A stretch of DNA of 64,000 nucleotides from Actinomadura graeca (GCF_019175365.1 NZ_CP059572.1:434001-498000), one strand, 5' to 3'. Counted from the stretch's first letter, positions 42,249-51,452 are shown. The notes: a model not told the origin generated them from the sequence alone. A program made the numbers and translations.

Positions 42249-45017
42249 TCAGGTGACGGAGGAGTAGGCGACGACGCCGCGGCGCATCGCGTCCATCGCG
42301 CGGCGGGCGGTCTTGCGGATGTGGCTGTTCTGCGGGGACGCGTCGGCGACCTGGCCGAGCAAATCCAGGAGCTGCTTGACGGCCCGGACGAAGTCCCCGG
42401 CGGTCAGGTCGCCCTCCAGCAGCACCTCGTCGAGATCGTCGCCCTTGGCCCACCGGTAGGCGGTCCACGCGAACCCCAGGTCGGGCTCACGCAGGAACGA
42501 GACCCGGTTGTCGCGTTCGACGCCGTCGAGCTCCCCCCACAGCCGGACCATGGCGGCCAGGGCGTCCTGCGCCGGGCCGGGCGGCGTGCGGGCCGGGGCC
42601 GCGTCGTCGGGCTGCCGCGACTCGTACACCAGCGCGGACACGCACGCGGCGAGCTCGGCGTGCCCGAGCCGCTCCCACAGCCCCTCGCGGAGGCTCTCGG
42701 CGGTCAGCAGGTCCAGCTCGTTGTAGATGCGGCCGAGGCGGCGGCCCTCGTCGGTGACGGAGTCCCCTTCGAGGTAGCCGAGCTGCTGCAGGACGGCGCA
42801 CACCCGGTCGAAGGTGCGGGCGATGACCTGCGAGCGGCCCTCGACGCGGCGGCGCAGCTGCTCGGTCTCGCGGTCCAGGCGGTGGTAGCGCTCGGCCCAC
42901 CGGGCGTGGTCCTCGCGCTTGTCGCAGCCGTGCACGGGGTGGCGGCGCAGCTCGGTGCGCAGCCGCGCGATCTCGGCGTCGTCGGCGGCGGGCGCGTCGC
43001 CGCGGCCGCGGCGCCGCTCCCGGGCGTCGTCGGGGACCTTGGCGCGCAGCGTGGAGGCCAGGTCGCGGCGGTCCTGCGGGTTGCGGGGGCTGAACGACTT
43101 GGGGATCCGGATCCGCTCGACGGGCTCGACGGCGCGGGGGAAGTCCTGGATGGACAGCCGCTGCACCGACCGGTTGACCGTCAGCACGAGCGGCGCGGGC
43201 CCGTCGGAGCGGCGCCCCACACCGGGGTCCAGGACGACGGCGAGGCCGGAGCGGCGCCCCGACGGCACGTGGATGACGTCGCCGGGCCGCAGATGCTCCA
43301 GGGACCGGGCGGCCTCGGCGCGCCGCGCCGTGGACCGCTCACGCGACATCTGCGACTCGCGGTCCGACAGCCGCCGCCGCAGCGCCGCGTACTCCATGAA
43401 GTCGCCGAGGTGGCATTCGGCGGCCTTGGCGTACCCGGCGAGGGCCTCCTCGTTCTTGTGCACCTGCCGGGCCAGGCCCACCACGGCGCGGTCGGCCTGG
43501 AACTGCGCGAACGACTCCTCCAGGAGCGTGCGGGCGCGTTCGATGCCGACGGCGCCGACGAGGTTCACGGCCATGTTGTAGGACGGCCGGAAGCTGGAGT
43601 TGAGCGGGTAGGTGCGGGTGCCGGCGAGCCCGGCGACGGACGCGGGCTCGACGTTCGGCCCCCACACCACGACGGCGTGGCCCTCCACGTCGATGCCCCG
43701 GCGCCCCGCCCGCCCCGTCAGCTGGGTGTACTCGCCGGGGGTGAGGTCGACGTGCGCCTCGCCGTTCCACTTGTCGAGCTTCTCGATCACCACGGTGCGG
43801 GCGGGCATGTTGATGCCGAGCGCGAGCGTCTCCGTCGCGAACACCGCCTTGATCAGCCCGCGGGTGAACAGCTCCTCCACGATCTCCTTGAACGTCGGCA
43901 GCATCCCCGCGTGGTGCGCGGCGACCCCCCGCTCCAGCGCGCCGAGGAAGTCGTCGTAGCCGAGGATCCGCAGGTCCTCGGGCGGGATGTCGGCGGTCCG
44001 CAGGCCGGCGTGCGCGCGGATCTCCTCCGCCTCCTCCTTGGAGGTGAGCCGGATCCCGGCGTGCAGGCACTGCAGCACCGCCGCGTCGCACCCGGCGCGG
44101 CTGAAGATGAACGTGATCGCCGGGAGCAGCCCGGCGCGTTCGAGGCGCTCGATCACGTCGGGCCGCGGCGGCGGCCGGAACCGCTGCGGGCGCGGCGCGC
44201 GGCGGCGGCCGGTGCGGCGGCCCTGGTTGACCTTGGCGCGGCGGACCTCCTCGACGGCCATGCGGGTCAGCTGCGGGTTCAGGCGGGCCTGCCGGTCACC
44301 GCCCTTGCCGGTGTCGACGAACAGGTCGTACAGGCGGGTGCCGACGAGCATGTGCTGGAACAGCGGGACGGGCCGGTGCTCGTCGACGATCACGGCGGTG
44401 TCGCCGCGGACGGCGTGCAGCCACTCGCCGAACTCCTCGGCGTTGGACACCGTCGCCGACAGCGCCACGATCCGCACCGAGTCCGGCACGTGGATGATCA
44501 CTTCTTCCCAGACGGCGCCGCGGAACCGGTCGGCGAGGTAGTGCACCTCGTCCATGACCACGAACGCCAGGCCCGCGAGCGTCGGGGAACCGGCGTACAG
44601 CATGTTCCGCAGCACCTCGGTGGTCATGACCACGATGGGCGCCTCGCCGTTGACGCTGTTGTCGCCGGTGAGCAGCCCGACCTTCCCCGGCCCGTACCGG
44701 CGGACGAGATCGGCGTACTTCTGGTTCGACAGCGCCTTGATCGGCGTGGTGTAGAAGCACTTGCTGCCGCCGGTGAGGGCCAGGTGGACGGCGAACTCCC
44801 CCACCACGGTCTTCCCGGACCCGGTGGGCGCCGCGACCAGGACGCCGCTGCCGTCCTCCAGGGCCTGGCACGCCTCGATCTGGAACGGGTCCAGGCCGAA
44901 GTCGTACAGGGTGCGGAAGTCCAGCAGGGCCGGGCCGTTCCCCGCCGTGCGCTTGCGGTACGCGGCGTACCGCTGCGCCGGGGTCTGCTCGGCCGACGTG
45001 GTGTCGGGGGTGGTCAT
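42249..45017 (-). CDS. helY: Ski2-like DEAD/DEAH-box helicase HelY
   Basis: 922 residues. Motif I APTGSGKT (about 63-70), TTPIKALSNQK, motif II DEVH (about 155-158), motif III SAT, then the second RecA domain with HAGMLPTFKEIVEELFTRGLIKAVFATETLALGINMPARTVV and motif VI QLTGRAGRRGIDVEG. A C-terminal Ski2 accessory domain follows (about 480-920). Matches the actinobacterial HelY (Rv2092c) RNA/DNA helicase. The ATG is seven bases from TAGGCT (45025-45030), with no ribosome site, so probably leaderless. Next to tatC as in related genomes. Confidence 0.95.
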   Translation of the reverse strand: MTTPDTTSAEQTPAQRYAAYRKRTAGNGPALLDFRTLYDFGLDPFQIEACQALEDGSGVLVAAPTGSGKTVVGEFAVHLALTGGSKCFYTTPIKALSNQKYADLVRRYGPGKVGLLTGDNSVNGEAPIVVMTTEVLRNMLYAGSPTLAGLAFVVMDEVHYLADRFRGAVWEEVIIHVPDSVRIVALSATVSNAEEFGEWLHAVRGDTAVIVDEHRPVPLFQHMLVGTRLYDLFVDTGKGGDRQARLNPQLTRMAVEEVRRAKVNQGRRTGRRRAPRPQRFRPPPRPDVIERLERAGLLPAITFIFSRAGCDAAVLQCLHAGIRLTSKEEAEEIRAHAGLRTADIPPEDLRILGYDDFLGALERGVAAHHAGMLPTFKEIVEELFTRGLIKAVFATETLALGINMPARTVVIEKLDKWNGEAHVDLTPGEYTQLTGRAGRRGIDVEGHAVVVWGPNVEPASVAGLAGTRTYPLNSSFRPSYNMAVNLVGAVGIERARTLLEESFAQFQADRAVVGLARQVHKNEEALAGYAKAAECHLGDFMEYAALRRRLSDRESQMSRERSTARRAEAARSLEHLRPGDVIHVPSGRRSGLAVVLDPGVGRRSDGPAPLVLTVNRSVQRLSIQDFPRAVEPVERIRIPKSFSPRNPQDRRDLASTLRAKVPDDARERRRGRGDAPAADDAEIARLRTELRRHPVHGCDKREDHARWAERYHRLDRETEQLRRRVEGRSQVIARTFDRVCAVLQQLGYLEGDSVTDEGRRLGRIYNELDLLTAESLREGLWERLGHAELAACVSALVYESRQPDDAAPARTPPGPAQDALAAMVRLWGELDGVERDNRVSFLREPDLGFAWTAYRWAKGDDLDEVLLEGDLTAGDFVRAVKQLLDLLGQVADASPQNSHIRKTARRAMDAMRRGVVAYSSVT

Positions 45018-45024
45018 GACAACG

Positions 45025-45030
45025 AGCCTA
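45025..45030 (-). promoter_or_regulatory. helY -10 element, leaderless start
   Basis: On the minus strand TAGGCT is followed by seven bases and then ATG. This spacing puts the transcription start at or next to the start codon. Confidence 0.5.
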
Positions 45031-45087
45031 CGGTTTCGACCGGCCCGATTCCCACTTCGGGCCCCGTTTCACCGGGGCGGCGGCACG

Positions 45088-45960
45088 TCAGCGGGCGCGG
45101 TCGCCCTTCTCCAGCTCGGCGTCGATGGCCTCCAGGTCCAGCGGCGACGCCTCGTCGTCGGACAGCCCGTCGTCGTCCATGAGGGGGGCGCGCCTGTTCC
45201 GCCGGTCGTGGAAGAACGCGATCACCTCGGCGAACTCGAACAGCACGATCGTGGGCAGGGCCAGCGCCAGCATCGTGAACGGGTCCTGGCTGGGAGTGGC
45301 CACGGCCGCGAACACGAACACACCGAAGATCAGCATCCGCCGGGACTTGCGGATCCGCTCGTGGGTGAGGACGCCGACGAGGTTCAGCATCACCACGAAC
45401 AGCGGCAGCTCGAACGTCAGCCCGAAGATGAACAGCATCGCCTGGGCGTAGCCGAGGTAGTCCTGGACGCCGACCAGGACGGTCGTGTCACCCGGCGCGA
45501 GCCCGATGAAGATCTTCAGGCCCTTGTCCATCGTCAGGTACGCCAGCGCGCCGCCGAGCAGGAACAGCGGCACCGCGGCGCACAGGAAGATGTACGTCCA
45601 GCGGCGCTCCCGCTTGTACAGCCCGGGCGCGACGAACGCCCAGATCTGGTACAGCCAGATCGGCGAGGAGATCAGCGCGCCGACGATCAGCGCGACCTTC
45701 AGGTGGACGAAGAACCCGTCGAAGATCCCGTGCACGACGAGGTCGCACTTGCCGCCGAGGCAGTGCTCGGGGGGGATCCGCGTGTAGGGCTGCTTGATGA
45801 AGTCCCAGATCGGGCCGAAGAAGATCCAGCCGATGATCGCGCCCGCGACCAGGCCGAGGATCGCCTTGATCAGCCGGTTGCGCAGCTCACGGAGATGGTC
45901 CATGAGGGGCATGCGGCCGTCGGGGGCGGCGTTCTGCCTGGTCAGCTTCATTGTGGGCAT
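45088..45960 (-). CDS. tatC: Sec-independent protein translocase TatC
   Basis: 290 residues from ATG 45960 (MPTMKLTRQ); ATG 45951 is possible. Six membrane helices; the N-terminal MPLMDHLRELRNRLIKAI block with conserved LRELRNRL recognises the twin-arginine signal. Also FVAPGLYKRERRW (Glu conserved) and FGLTFELPLFVVMLNLVGV. Receptor of the Tat translocase with TatA. Lies 123 bases downstream of tatA. A charged C-terminal tail is cytoplasmic. Confidence 0.96.
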   Translation of the reverse strand: MPTMKLTRQNAAPDGRMPLMDHLRELRNRLIKAILGLVAGAIIGWIFFGPIWDFIKQPYTRIPPEHCLGGKCDLVVHGIFDGFFVHLKVALIVGALISSPIWLYQIWAFVAPGLYKRERRWTYIFLCAAVPLFLLGGALAYLTMDKGLKIFIGLAPGDTTVLVGVQDYLGYAQAMLFIFGLTFELPLFVVMLNLVGVLTHERIRKSRRMLIFGVFVFAAVATPSQDPFTMLALALPTIVLFEFAEVIAFFHDRRNRRAPLMDDDGLSDDEASPLDLEAIDAELEKGDRAR

Positions 45961-46083
45961 TCGGGGCTCGGTTCCGGCGGCGGGGTCGGGCACGGCCGGG
46001 CGCCCGCGTGCGCGGACGCGCACACGGCCGGGGACACGGTCACGTGCGGGGGCGGGGACGCGGTCATGCGCGTGTCCGGGGCG

Positions 46084-46437
46084 TCAGCCGCCCTTGCGGA
46101 CCTGGCCCGGGTCGGAGACCGGGATGCCCTGGATCGGCTCGCCGGACGCCAGCGCCCCCCGGGGACGCTGCACCGCGCCGTCGCCCGCGGCGGCCTCGCG
46201 GTCCAGCCGCGCCGCCTCCTCGCGGAGCCGCGCGGCCTTGTCACGGGCCTCGGCGGACTCGGACTTCTTGCCGCCGTCGGCGTCATCGTCGTCGTGCAGG
46301 CCCTTGGTCTCGGCCTTCAAGATCCTCGCGGACTTGCCCAGGGACCGGGCGAGCTGCGGCAACTTCGCCGATCCGAACAGCAGCAGCACGACGACGAGAA
46401 TGATCATCCACTCGCCGCCGCCAAGGTTGGGAAGCAT
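46084..46437 (-). CDS. tatA: Sec-independent protein translocase TatA
   Basis: 117 residues. N-terminal helix GGGEWMIILVVVLLLFGSAKLPQLARSLG with the FGxxKLP hinge and amphipathic helix (LARSLGKSARILKAE), then a charged Asp/Lys/Glu/Ala tail. Forms the pore ring with TatC. A TAGCAT -10-like site lies about 35 bases upstream, so it may be transcribed independently of pafC. Confidence 0.95.
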   Translation of the reverse strand: MLPNLGGGEWMIILVVVLLLFGSAKLPQLARSLGKSARILKAETKGLHDDDDADGGKKSESAEARDKAARLREEAARLDREAAAGDGAVQRPRGALASGEPIQGIPVSDPGQVRKGG

Positions 46438-46468
46438 CGTTGCAAATCCTCTTCAGCCGGGTGTCATG

Positions 46469-46699
46469 CTAGACAGATGGTACGCCGTCCCCGGGCGATC
46501 GCGCCGCCCGAGGTTCCGGGAGATCATGGAGTTCATCGCGCAGCGCCGCGTGTTTGGGGCCGAGCCGCCGCTTGGTGCGTTCCAGTTCACGCCCGAAGCG
46601 CCGGACGCCCAGGAACACCTTGAAGGAGCAGCAGGCCAGGACGGTCAGGCCCGCGAACCCCAGCGACACCGCCACCGGAACCCACGACACGTCCGCCAC
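46469..46699 (-). CDS. Small single-helix membrane protein
   Basis: 76 residues from GTG 46699 (MADVSWVPVAVSLGFAG); GTG 46690 is alternative. One membrane helix (about 6-28) followed by a basic stretch VFLGVRRFGRELERTKRRLGPKH and an acidic/proline tail. Sits between pafC and tatA on the same strand, 19 bases after pafC. Function not established. Confidence 0.65.
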   Translation of the reverse strand: MADVSWVPVAVSLGFAGLTVLACCSFKVFLGVRRFGRELERTKRRLGPKHAALRDELHDLPEPRAARSPGDGVPSV

Positions 46700-46718
46700 G
46701 TTAGCCGACCAGGTCAAC

Positions 46719-47762
46719 TCACGCCATGCCGTACCGTGCCAGGGCCCGGGCCGCCTCGTCACGGATTCCCAAGGCGAGCGACTCCGGCGCCGTCACCCGG
46801 CCCTGGTCGCCGAGGCGCAGCGCCAGGCCCCGCACCCACCGGGTGTCGGGGGTCCGCAGCACCACCCGCAGCCGCCCCTCCCCCAGCTCCTCCACGCTCT
46901 CGCACGGGTAGTAGTCGGCGACCCACCGCCCCCGCGGCGTCAGCTCCAGCGTGACCCGCACGTCCTGCGGCGACGGGCGGAACAGCCCGGCGTCCACGTC
47001 GATCGGCTCGGCGTCCTCGGGGACCTCCGCGGCCACGTCCAGCACGGTCAGGCCCGCGATCCGGTCCAGCCGGAACAGCCGGACGGCCTCCGCGCGCCGG
47101 CACCAGCCCTCCAGGTAGGTGCTGCCCTCCACCACCAGCAACCGCATCGGGTCGACGTCGCGCTCGGTGTTCTCGTCCCGCGCCGGCACGTAGTACATCA
47201 GGTGCACGCGGCGGCCCGCGGCGATGGCGTCGCGGAGCCGGCCGAGCGCGGTGCCCGCCCCGTCCGGGCCCGCGGCGCCGCCCGGGGCGCCGACCTCGAC
47301 GGCGACCTGGCTGCTGACCGCGGCGGCGGCGCCCGCGGCGGTCTCCAGCTTGGCGATCACCCGGCTGAGCGCGTCCCGGTCGTGCAGGTCGGGGATGCCC
47401 GCGAGCATCCGCAGCGCCACCAGCAGCGCGCTGGCCTCGTCGACCTTCAGCCGCAGCGGCCGCGCGATCGACTCGGCCTCGGTGACGGTGATCTCGCCGC
47501 CCTCGTAGGACAGGTCGATGGGGCAGTACGGGTCGGGCGCCCGCAGTTCCACGCACCACAGCAGGTTCAGATCGTCGATCAGCTGCTTCTCGGTCACCCC
47601 GAACGCCGCCGCGGCCTCACCGAGCGCCACCGAATCGCGGTTCACCACGTACGGGACGAGCGCCAGCAGCCGCGCGAGGCGGTCGGTGGAGGTCGTCGAG
47701 GCGGGCCTGCCGCCCTGCCGGGGGGCCGCCGCGGGCCCGCCGGGTGCCGTCCCGGCGCTCAT
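46719..47762 (-). CDS. pafC: PafC, WYL-domain DNA-damage transcription regulator subunit
   Basis: 347 residues. N-terminal winged helix with TDRLARLLALVPYVVNRDSVALGEAAAAFGVTEKQLIDDLNLLW (about 27-70), central WYL domain (GRRVHLMYYVPARDENTERDVDPMRLLVVEGSTYLEGWCRRAEAVRLFRLDRI, about 185-240) and a WCX C-terminal domain. With PafB it activates DNA-damage genes in mycobacteria, probably after ssDNA binding to WYL. The ATG overlaps the pafB stop. Confidence 0.93.
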   Translation of the reverse strand: MSAGTAPGGPAAAPRQGGRPASTTSTDRLARLLALVPYVVNRDSVALGEAAAAFGVTEKQLIDDLNLLWCVELRAPDPYCPIDLSYEGGEITVTEAESIARPLRLKVDEASALLVALRMLAGIPDLHDRDALSRVIAKLETAAGAAAAVSSQVAVEVGAPGGAAGPDGAGTALGRLRDAIAAGRRVHLMYYVPARDENTERDVDPMRLLVVEGSTYLEGWCRRAEAVRLFRLDRIAGLTVLDVAAEVPEDAEPIDVDAGLFRPSPQDVRVTLELTPRGRWVADYYPCESVEELGEGRLRVVLRTPDTRWVRGLALRLGDQGRVTAPESLALGIRDEAARALARYGMA

Positions 47763-48862
47763 CGCCCGTTCACCGTCCCCTCCCGCACGTCCCTCGCGTC
47801 CCGCAGTTCCCTCGCGTCCCGTGAGTCACCGGCCTTGAGATCCGGGGACGCCACGTCCTGGGACGCCACGTCCGGGGACGCGACCGCGAGGACCGACTTC
47901 AGCTGCTGGATCACGGCCTCCCGCAGATCCGGCGGGTCCAGGACCACGACGTCCGCGGCGAACCGCGCCAGATACGGCGCGAACCGCTCCACGTCCCGGA
48001 AGGTCAGCGTCGCCTCGTCCCAGTCGCCGTCGTCGCCCGCGCCACCGGGGGCCGGGGCGGGCCGCACGTCGCGCGCCCACCGCCGCGGGCCCTGCGCCGC
48101 GCCCGCGCGCAGCCGCACCGTCGCCGGCCTCGGCTCGCTCACCGGGTCCCCCCAGTCGAACGCGATGCGCCGCACGTCCACGCCGCCGGGCACCGTCACC
48201 GACCCGGACGGGCCGTCACCGGCGACGTCCCCCACGATGCGGCTCAGCCGGAACACCCGCTGCTCCTCACGGTCCCGGTCGAACCCGACCACGTACCAGC
48301 GGCCCCGCCGGCTGACCACGCCCCATGGCTCCAGATGCCGCCGCGCCACCGACGTCCGCCCGATCCCCTGGTAGTCGAACGCCACGGGACGGCCGTCGCG
48401 GACCGCCTCCCACAGCGCCGGGAACGCCGGGTCGCCGGTGTTCACCCGCGGCTCGATCCCCACCGCGGTCGTCACGTCCGTCTCCACCCCGGCCGCACGC
48501 AGCTTCAGCAGCGCGCCCGACGCCGCCTCCGCCATGCTCGCGCGCTGCCACACCCGCGCCGCGAGGCCGAGCACCGCCGCCTCGTCCGGGGTCAGGTGGA
48601 TGTCGGGAAGCTCGTAGGCCTGCGGCGGGATCCGGTACCCGATCTCCTCACCGCCGCCGCCCTGCTGGTCGCTGCCGACCTCCAGCGGGACGCCGAGCTC
48701 GCGCAGCTCCTCCTTGTCGCGCTCGAACATCCGCTTGAACGCCTCGTCGGAGTCGGGATAGCCCGGCACCGCCCGGCGGATCTGCTCGGCCGTCAGGTAG
48801 CGCCGCGTGGCGAGCAGGCAGACCACCAGGTTCAACAGACGCTCGGTCTTGCGCCGTGACAT
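47759..48862 (-). CDS. pafB: PafB, WYL-domain DNA-damage transcription regulator subunit
   Basis: 367 residues from ATG 48862 (MSRRKTERLLNLVVCLL), preceded by GGAAGGGGG. N-terminal helix-turn-helix (TAEQIRRAVPGYPDSDEAFKRMFERDKEEL), WYL domain with GRTSVARRHLEPWGVVSRRGRWYVVGFDRDREEQRVFRLSRI, WCX domain. The extreme C-terminus carries degenerate repeats (ASPDVASQDVASPD, then DARELRDARDVRE) not usual for PafB. Its stop overlaps pafC. A TAGCGT -10 candidate lies at 48885-48890. Divergent from DUF3866. Confidence 0.93.
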   Translation of the reverse strand: MSRRKTERLLNLVVCLLATRRYLTAEQIRRAVPGYPDSDEAFKRMFERDKEELRELGVPLEVGSDQQGGGGEEIGYRIPPQAYELPDIHLTPDEAAVLGLAARVWQRASMAEAASGALLKLRAAGVETDVTTAVGIEPRVNTGDPAFPALWEAVRDGRPVAFDYQGIGRTSVARRHLEPWGVVSRRGRWYVVGFDRDREEQRVFRLSRIVGDVAGDGPSGSVTVPGGVDVRRIAFDWGDPVSEPRPATVRLRAGAAQGPRRWARDVRPAPAPGGAGDDGDWDEATLTFRDVERFAPYLARFAADVVVLDPPDLREAVIQQLKSVLAVASPDVASQDVASPDLKAGDSRDARELRDARDVREGTVNGR

Positions 48863-48987
48863 CGGACCCCCTTCCCCGCCGGACACGCTACCGGACCCAC
48901 GCCCGGCTCCTGCCGGAGTTGGATGACATGGCGGGCTTCTCCCGCAGCGGAAACGTCCGCCGCCCCTCACCGCGCGGGCAAGGACGC

Positions 48988-48999
48988 TATTTTTCCGGT
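48988..48999 (+). promoter_or_regulatory. -10 box of leaderless DUF3866 gene
   Basis: TATTTT (48988-48993) ends six bases before the GTG at 49000. The transcription start would coincide with the GTG. No ribosome site precedes it. Confidence 0.55.
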
Positions 49000-50082
49000 G
49001 TGATCCGATGGCGCAGAGGGACCGTGCAGGGCGTCCGCCGCGAATGGCCGGGCGCGATCGAACTGGACGTCGACATCCCCGGGGACGGGCAGCGGCGCGC
49101 GCTCGCCTACCCCGCCCTCGTCGGACGGCCCGAACCCGGCGACACCGTCCTGCTCAACACCACCGCCCTCGCGATGGGCCTCGGCACCGGCGGGTACGCG
49201 ATGGTCGTCGCCGTCCCCGACCGGCTGCCGCCCGACCCGGCCGGCCCCGGGCACCTGGTCAAGGCCCGCTACACCCCCCTGCAGGCCACCGTCCTCGGCG
49301 CCGACGAGCAGGGCTCCCCCCACCACGACACCCTCCGCGACGCCGACTCCCTCGGCGGCGCGCCCGTCATCGTCGCCGACCTGCACTCGGCGCTCCCGCC
49401 GATCCTCGCCGGCCTCCTCGCCGCCCGCCCCGGCACCCGCGCCGTGTACGTCATGCCCGACGGCGGGGCGCTGCCGTCCTGGTTCTCCATGTCCATCGCC
49501 CGGCTCACCGAGGCGGGCGCCCTCGCCGCCACCGTCACCACCGGGCAGGCGTTCGGCGGCGACCTGGAGGCCGTCACCGTCCACACCGGCCTCCTCGCCG
49601 CCCGCCTCGTCCTCGGCGCCGACGCCGTCATCGTCGCGCAGGGCCCCGGCAACCTCGGCACCGGCACCCGCTGGGGGTTCTCCGGCGTGTCCGCCGGGGA
49701 GGCCGTGAACGCCGCGTCGGTCCTCGGCGGCCGCCCGGTCGGATCACTGCGCGTCAGCGAGGGCGACGCCCGCGAACGCCACATCGGGGTCTCCCACCAC
49801 TCCCTCACCGCCTACGGGCGCGTCGCCCTCGCCCCCGCAGACATCCCCGTCCCCGAGCTCGGCGGCCCCTTCGGCGCCCGCGTCGCCGCCGACGCCGCGC
49901 CCCTCGGCGACCGCCACACCCTCGTCCCCGTCCCCGTGGACGGACTGCACGACATCCTCCGCACCGCTGAGAAGGACTGGGGCGTCCGCCTGTCCACCAT
50001 GGGCCGCCGCCTTGACGAGGACCTCCCGTACTTCCTCACCGCCGCCGCCGCCGGACGCCACACCGCCGCGCTGCTCAGCTGA
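49000..50082 (+). CDS. DUF3866 family protein
   Basis: 360 residues from GTG 49000, supported by a TATTTT -10 spaced for a leaderless start. The family is found beside pafB/pafC in actinobacteria; its biochemical role is unknown. The sequence shows conserved blocks VKARYTPLQATVL, VIVADLHSALPPILAG (about 120-135), VIVAQGPGNLGTGTRWGFSG (about 205-224), GVSHHSLTAYGRVAL (about 262-276). HHSL and the glycine-rich GPGNLGTGT stretch suggest a nucleotide or phosphate site. Plus-strand gene in a minus-strand block; its last 8 bases overlap DUF3291. Confidence 0.8.
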   Translation: MIRWRRGTVQGVRREWPGAIELDVDIPGDGQRRALAYPALVGRPEPGDTVLLNTTALAMGLGTGGYAMVVAVPDRLPPDPAGPGHLVKARYTPLQATVLGADEQGSPHHDTLRDADSLGGAPVIVADLHSALPPILAGLLAARPGTRAVYVMPDGGALPSWFSMSIARLTEAGALAATVTTGQAFGGDLEAVTVHTGLLAARLVLGADAVIVAQGPGNLGTGTRWGFSGVSAGEAVNAASVLGGRPVGSLRVSEGDARERHIGVSHHSLTAYGRVALAPADIPVPELGGPFGARVAADAAPLGDRHTLVPVPVDGLHDILRTAEKDWGVRLSTMGRRLDEDLPYFLTAAAAGRHTAALLS

Positions 50083-50644
50083 CCTCTTCAAGCCCGGTTC
50101 GGCCGACACCTTCCAGACCCGGTCGGCCAACCCCTCCGACCCCTCCGACCCCTCCGCGCCCGATCGCCGCCGCCTCCGCCGCCTCGTCTGCCGTGTAAGG
50201 GGAATTGAAGGTGAAGGCGCGCGGCGACGGGCCGCCGCCGCGGAGCAGGGCGAGCCGTTCCAGGGCCTCCTCCACGGTGGGCACATGGCCCGCCGGGATC
50301 CACCACAGGACGGCATGCGCGTCCACGTGCCGCCGGAACCACTCGCGGCGGCGCCGCATCGTGTCCAGGTGCGCGCTGCGGTACACGAAGTCCCACAGCG
50401 CCTCCGCCGACTCCCACACCGAGAGGTTCACGATCACGTCGGCGCCGGCGGGGCGCAGGCCGGTCGCGTCGTCCGCGCCCTCCTCCACCAGGCGCCACAC
50501 GAAGCCGGGCGTGGCGTCGGCCAGGGCGTTCACCGGATCGAGCAGCGCGACGAAGTCCGCCATCCTCGGATCGCCGAGCGGGAAGCGGAGCGTCCCGACG
50601 TTCAACTGGGCCAGATGCGGGGGCGCGGGGGCGTCATCGGTCAT
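50075..50644 (-). CDS. DUF3291 family protein
   Basis: 189 residues. DUF3291 domain (about 8-140): LAQLNVGTLRFPLGDPRMADFVALLDPVNALADATPGFVWRL, then VNLSVWESAEALWDFVYRSAHLDTMRRRREWF. Resembles antibiotic-biosynthesis-monooxygenase-like dimeric barrels. The C-terminal tail is repetitive (GGVGGVGRPGLEGVGRTGLEEV), encoded by near-identical 24-base units. It follows the ArsR-type gene by 32 bases, so probably co-transcribed. Function unknown. Confidence 0.75.
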   Translation of the reverse strand: MTDDAPAPPHLAQLNVGTLRFPLGDPRMADFVALLDPVNALADATPGFVWRLVEEGADDATGLRPAGADVIVNLSVWESAEALWDFVYRSAHLDTMRRRREWFRRHVDAHAVLWWIPAGHVPTVEEALERLALLRGGGPSPRAFTFNSPYTADEAAEAAAIGRGGVGGVGGVGRPGLEGVGRTGLEEVS

Positions 50645-50676
50645 GCGCCCACCCCACCACGCCCGGCGGCTCTATG

Positions 50677-51435
50677 TCAACGATCTTTAGTTTTAGAAGT
50701 CTCCGCCACGACGCAGCACCACCCCGGACGCGGATCCATCCGCACCCGCACACCGTCCGACCCCTCCACCAGGCCCTCCAGCAACGCCAGGTTCATCCCG
50801 CACACCAACGGCGGGAACAACTCCGCGACCACATGGAACGGGCAATTGCGCATGCGCAGCACCGCACGCCGCTCCCTCGCCCCGGTTCCGCCGTGGCCCT
50901 CGCCGTGGCCCTCGCCGTCGCCCTCGCCGTCGCCCCGGCCGCCGACCACGCCGTCGGCCTCACCGACGGCCTCCTCCAGGACGGGGTCGTATCCGCGCGC
51001 GGCCAGCACCTCCGCCAACCCGCCCAGATCACCACACGACCCACCGGGCCCGCGCAGCGCCCTGCCCCGCCGCCGCGCCGCGTCCTGCACCTCCCGGTCC
51101 AGGCCGGCCGCCTCCGCGGCCTCCGCCATCAGCGCCGCCGCCGTCCGGTAGTCCCGCGGCGGCACCGACACGCCGCGCTCCGCCGCCGACCGCCGGTACA
51201 CCTTCGCCGGACGCCCCGCACCCGGCCCCGACCGCCCCGTCAGCCGCCTGCTGCCCACCTCCAGCAGCCCGACCTCCACCAGCCTGTCCAGGTGGAACGC
51301 CGCCAAAGACCGCTGGACGCCCGCCGCCTCCGCCGCCTCGTTCCGGCCCACCTCACGGCCCTGCGCCGCCACGAACTCGTACAACCGCCGCCGCACCGGA
51401 TCCCGCAGCGACGCCACCGCGTCGATGTCGTCCAC
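50677..51435 (-). CDS. ArsR/SufR-like winged-helix regulator with cysteine-rich C-terminus
   Basis: 252 residues. N-terminal winged helix VASLRDPVRRRLYEFVAAQGREVGRNEAAEAAGVQRSLAAFHLDRLVEVGLL (about 7-58). The C-terminus has NCPFHVVAELFPPLVCGMN and GWCCVV, Cys spacing like the iron-sulphur sensor SufR. A low-complexity insertion GRGDGEGDGEGHGEGHGG lies near 168-185. Heads the operon with DUF3291. Metal or Fe-S sensing is inferred from the Cys pattern. Confidence 0.75.
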   Translation of the reverse strand: MDDIDAVASLRDPVRRRLYEFVAAQGREVGRNEAAEAAGVQRSLAAFHLDRLVEVGLLEVGSRRLTGRSGPGAGRPAKVYRRSAAERGVSVPPRDYRTAAALMAEAAEAAGLDREVQDAARRRGRALRGPGGSCGDLGGLAEVLAARGYDPVLEEAVGEADGVVGGRGDGEGDGEGHGEGHGGTGARERRAVLRMRNCPFHVVAELFPPLVCGMNLALLEGLVEGSDGVRVRMDPRPGWCCVVAETSKTKDR

Positions 51436-51452
51436 GCCGCCATTCTAAGAAC

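Noticed and set aside
42075..45182. 1035-residue open frame opposite helY
   Set aside because: Opposite strand of a well-conserved helicase with all motifs; codon-position GC bias keeps the antisense frame open.
50090..50170. Short tandem CCCCTCCGA repeats considered as CRISPR or minisatellite
   Set aside because: Units are 9-24 bases without spacers and encode the tail of DUF3291.
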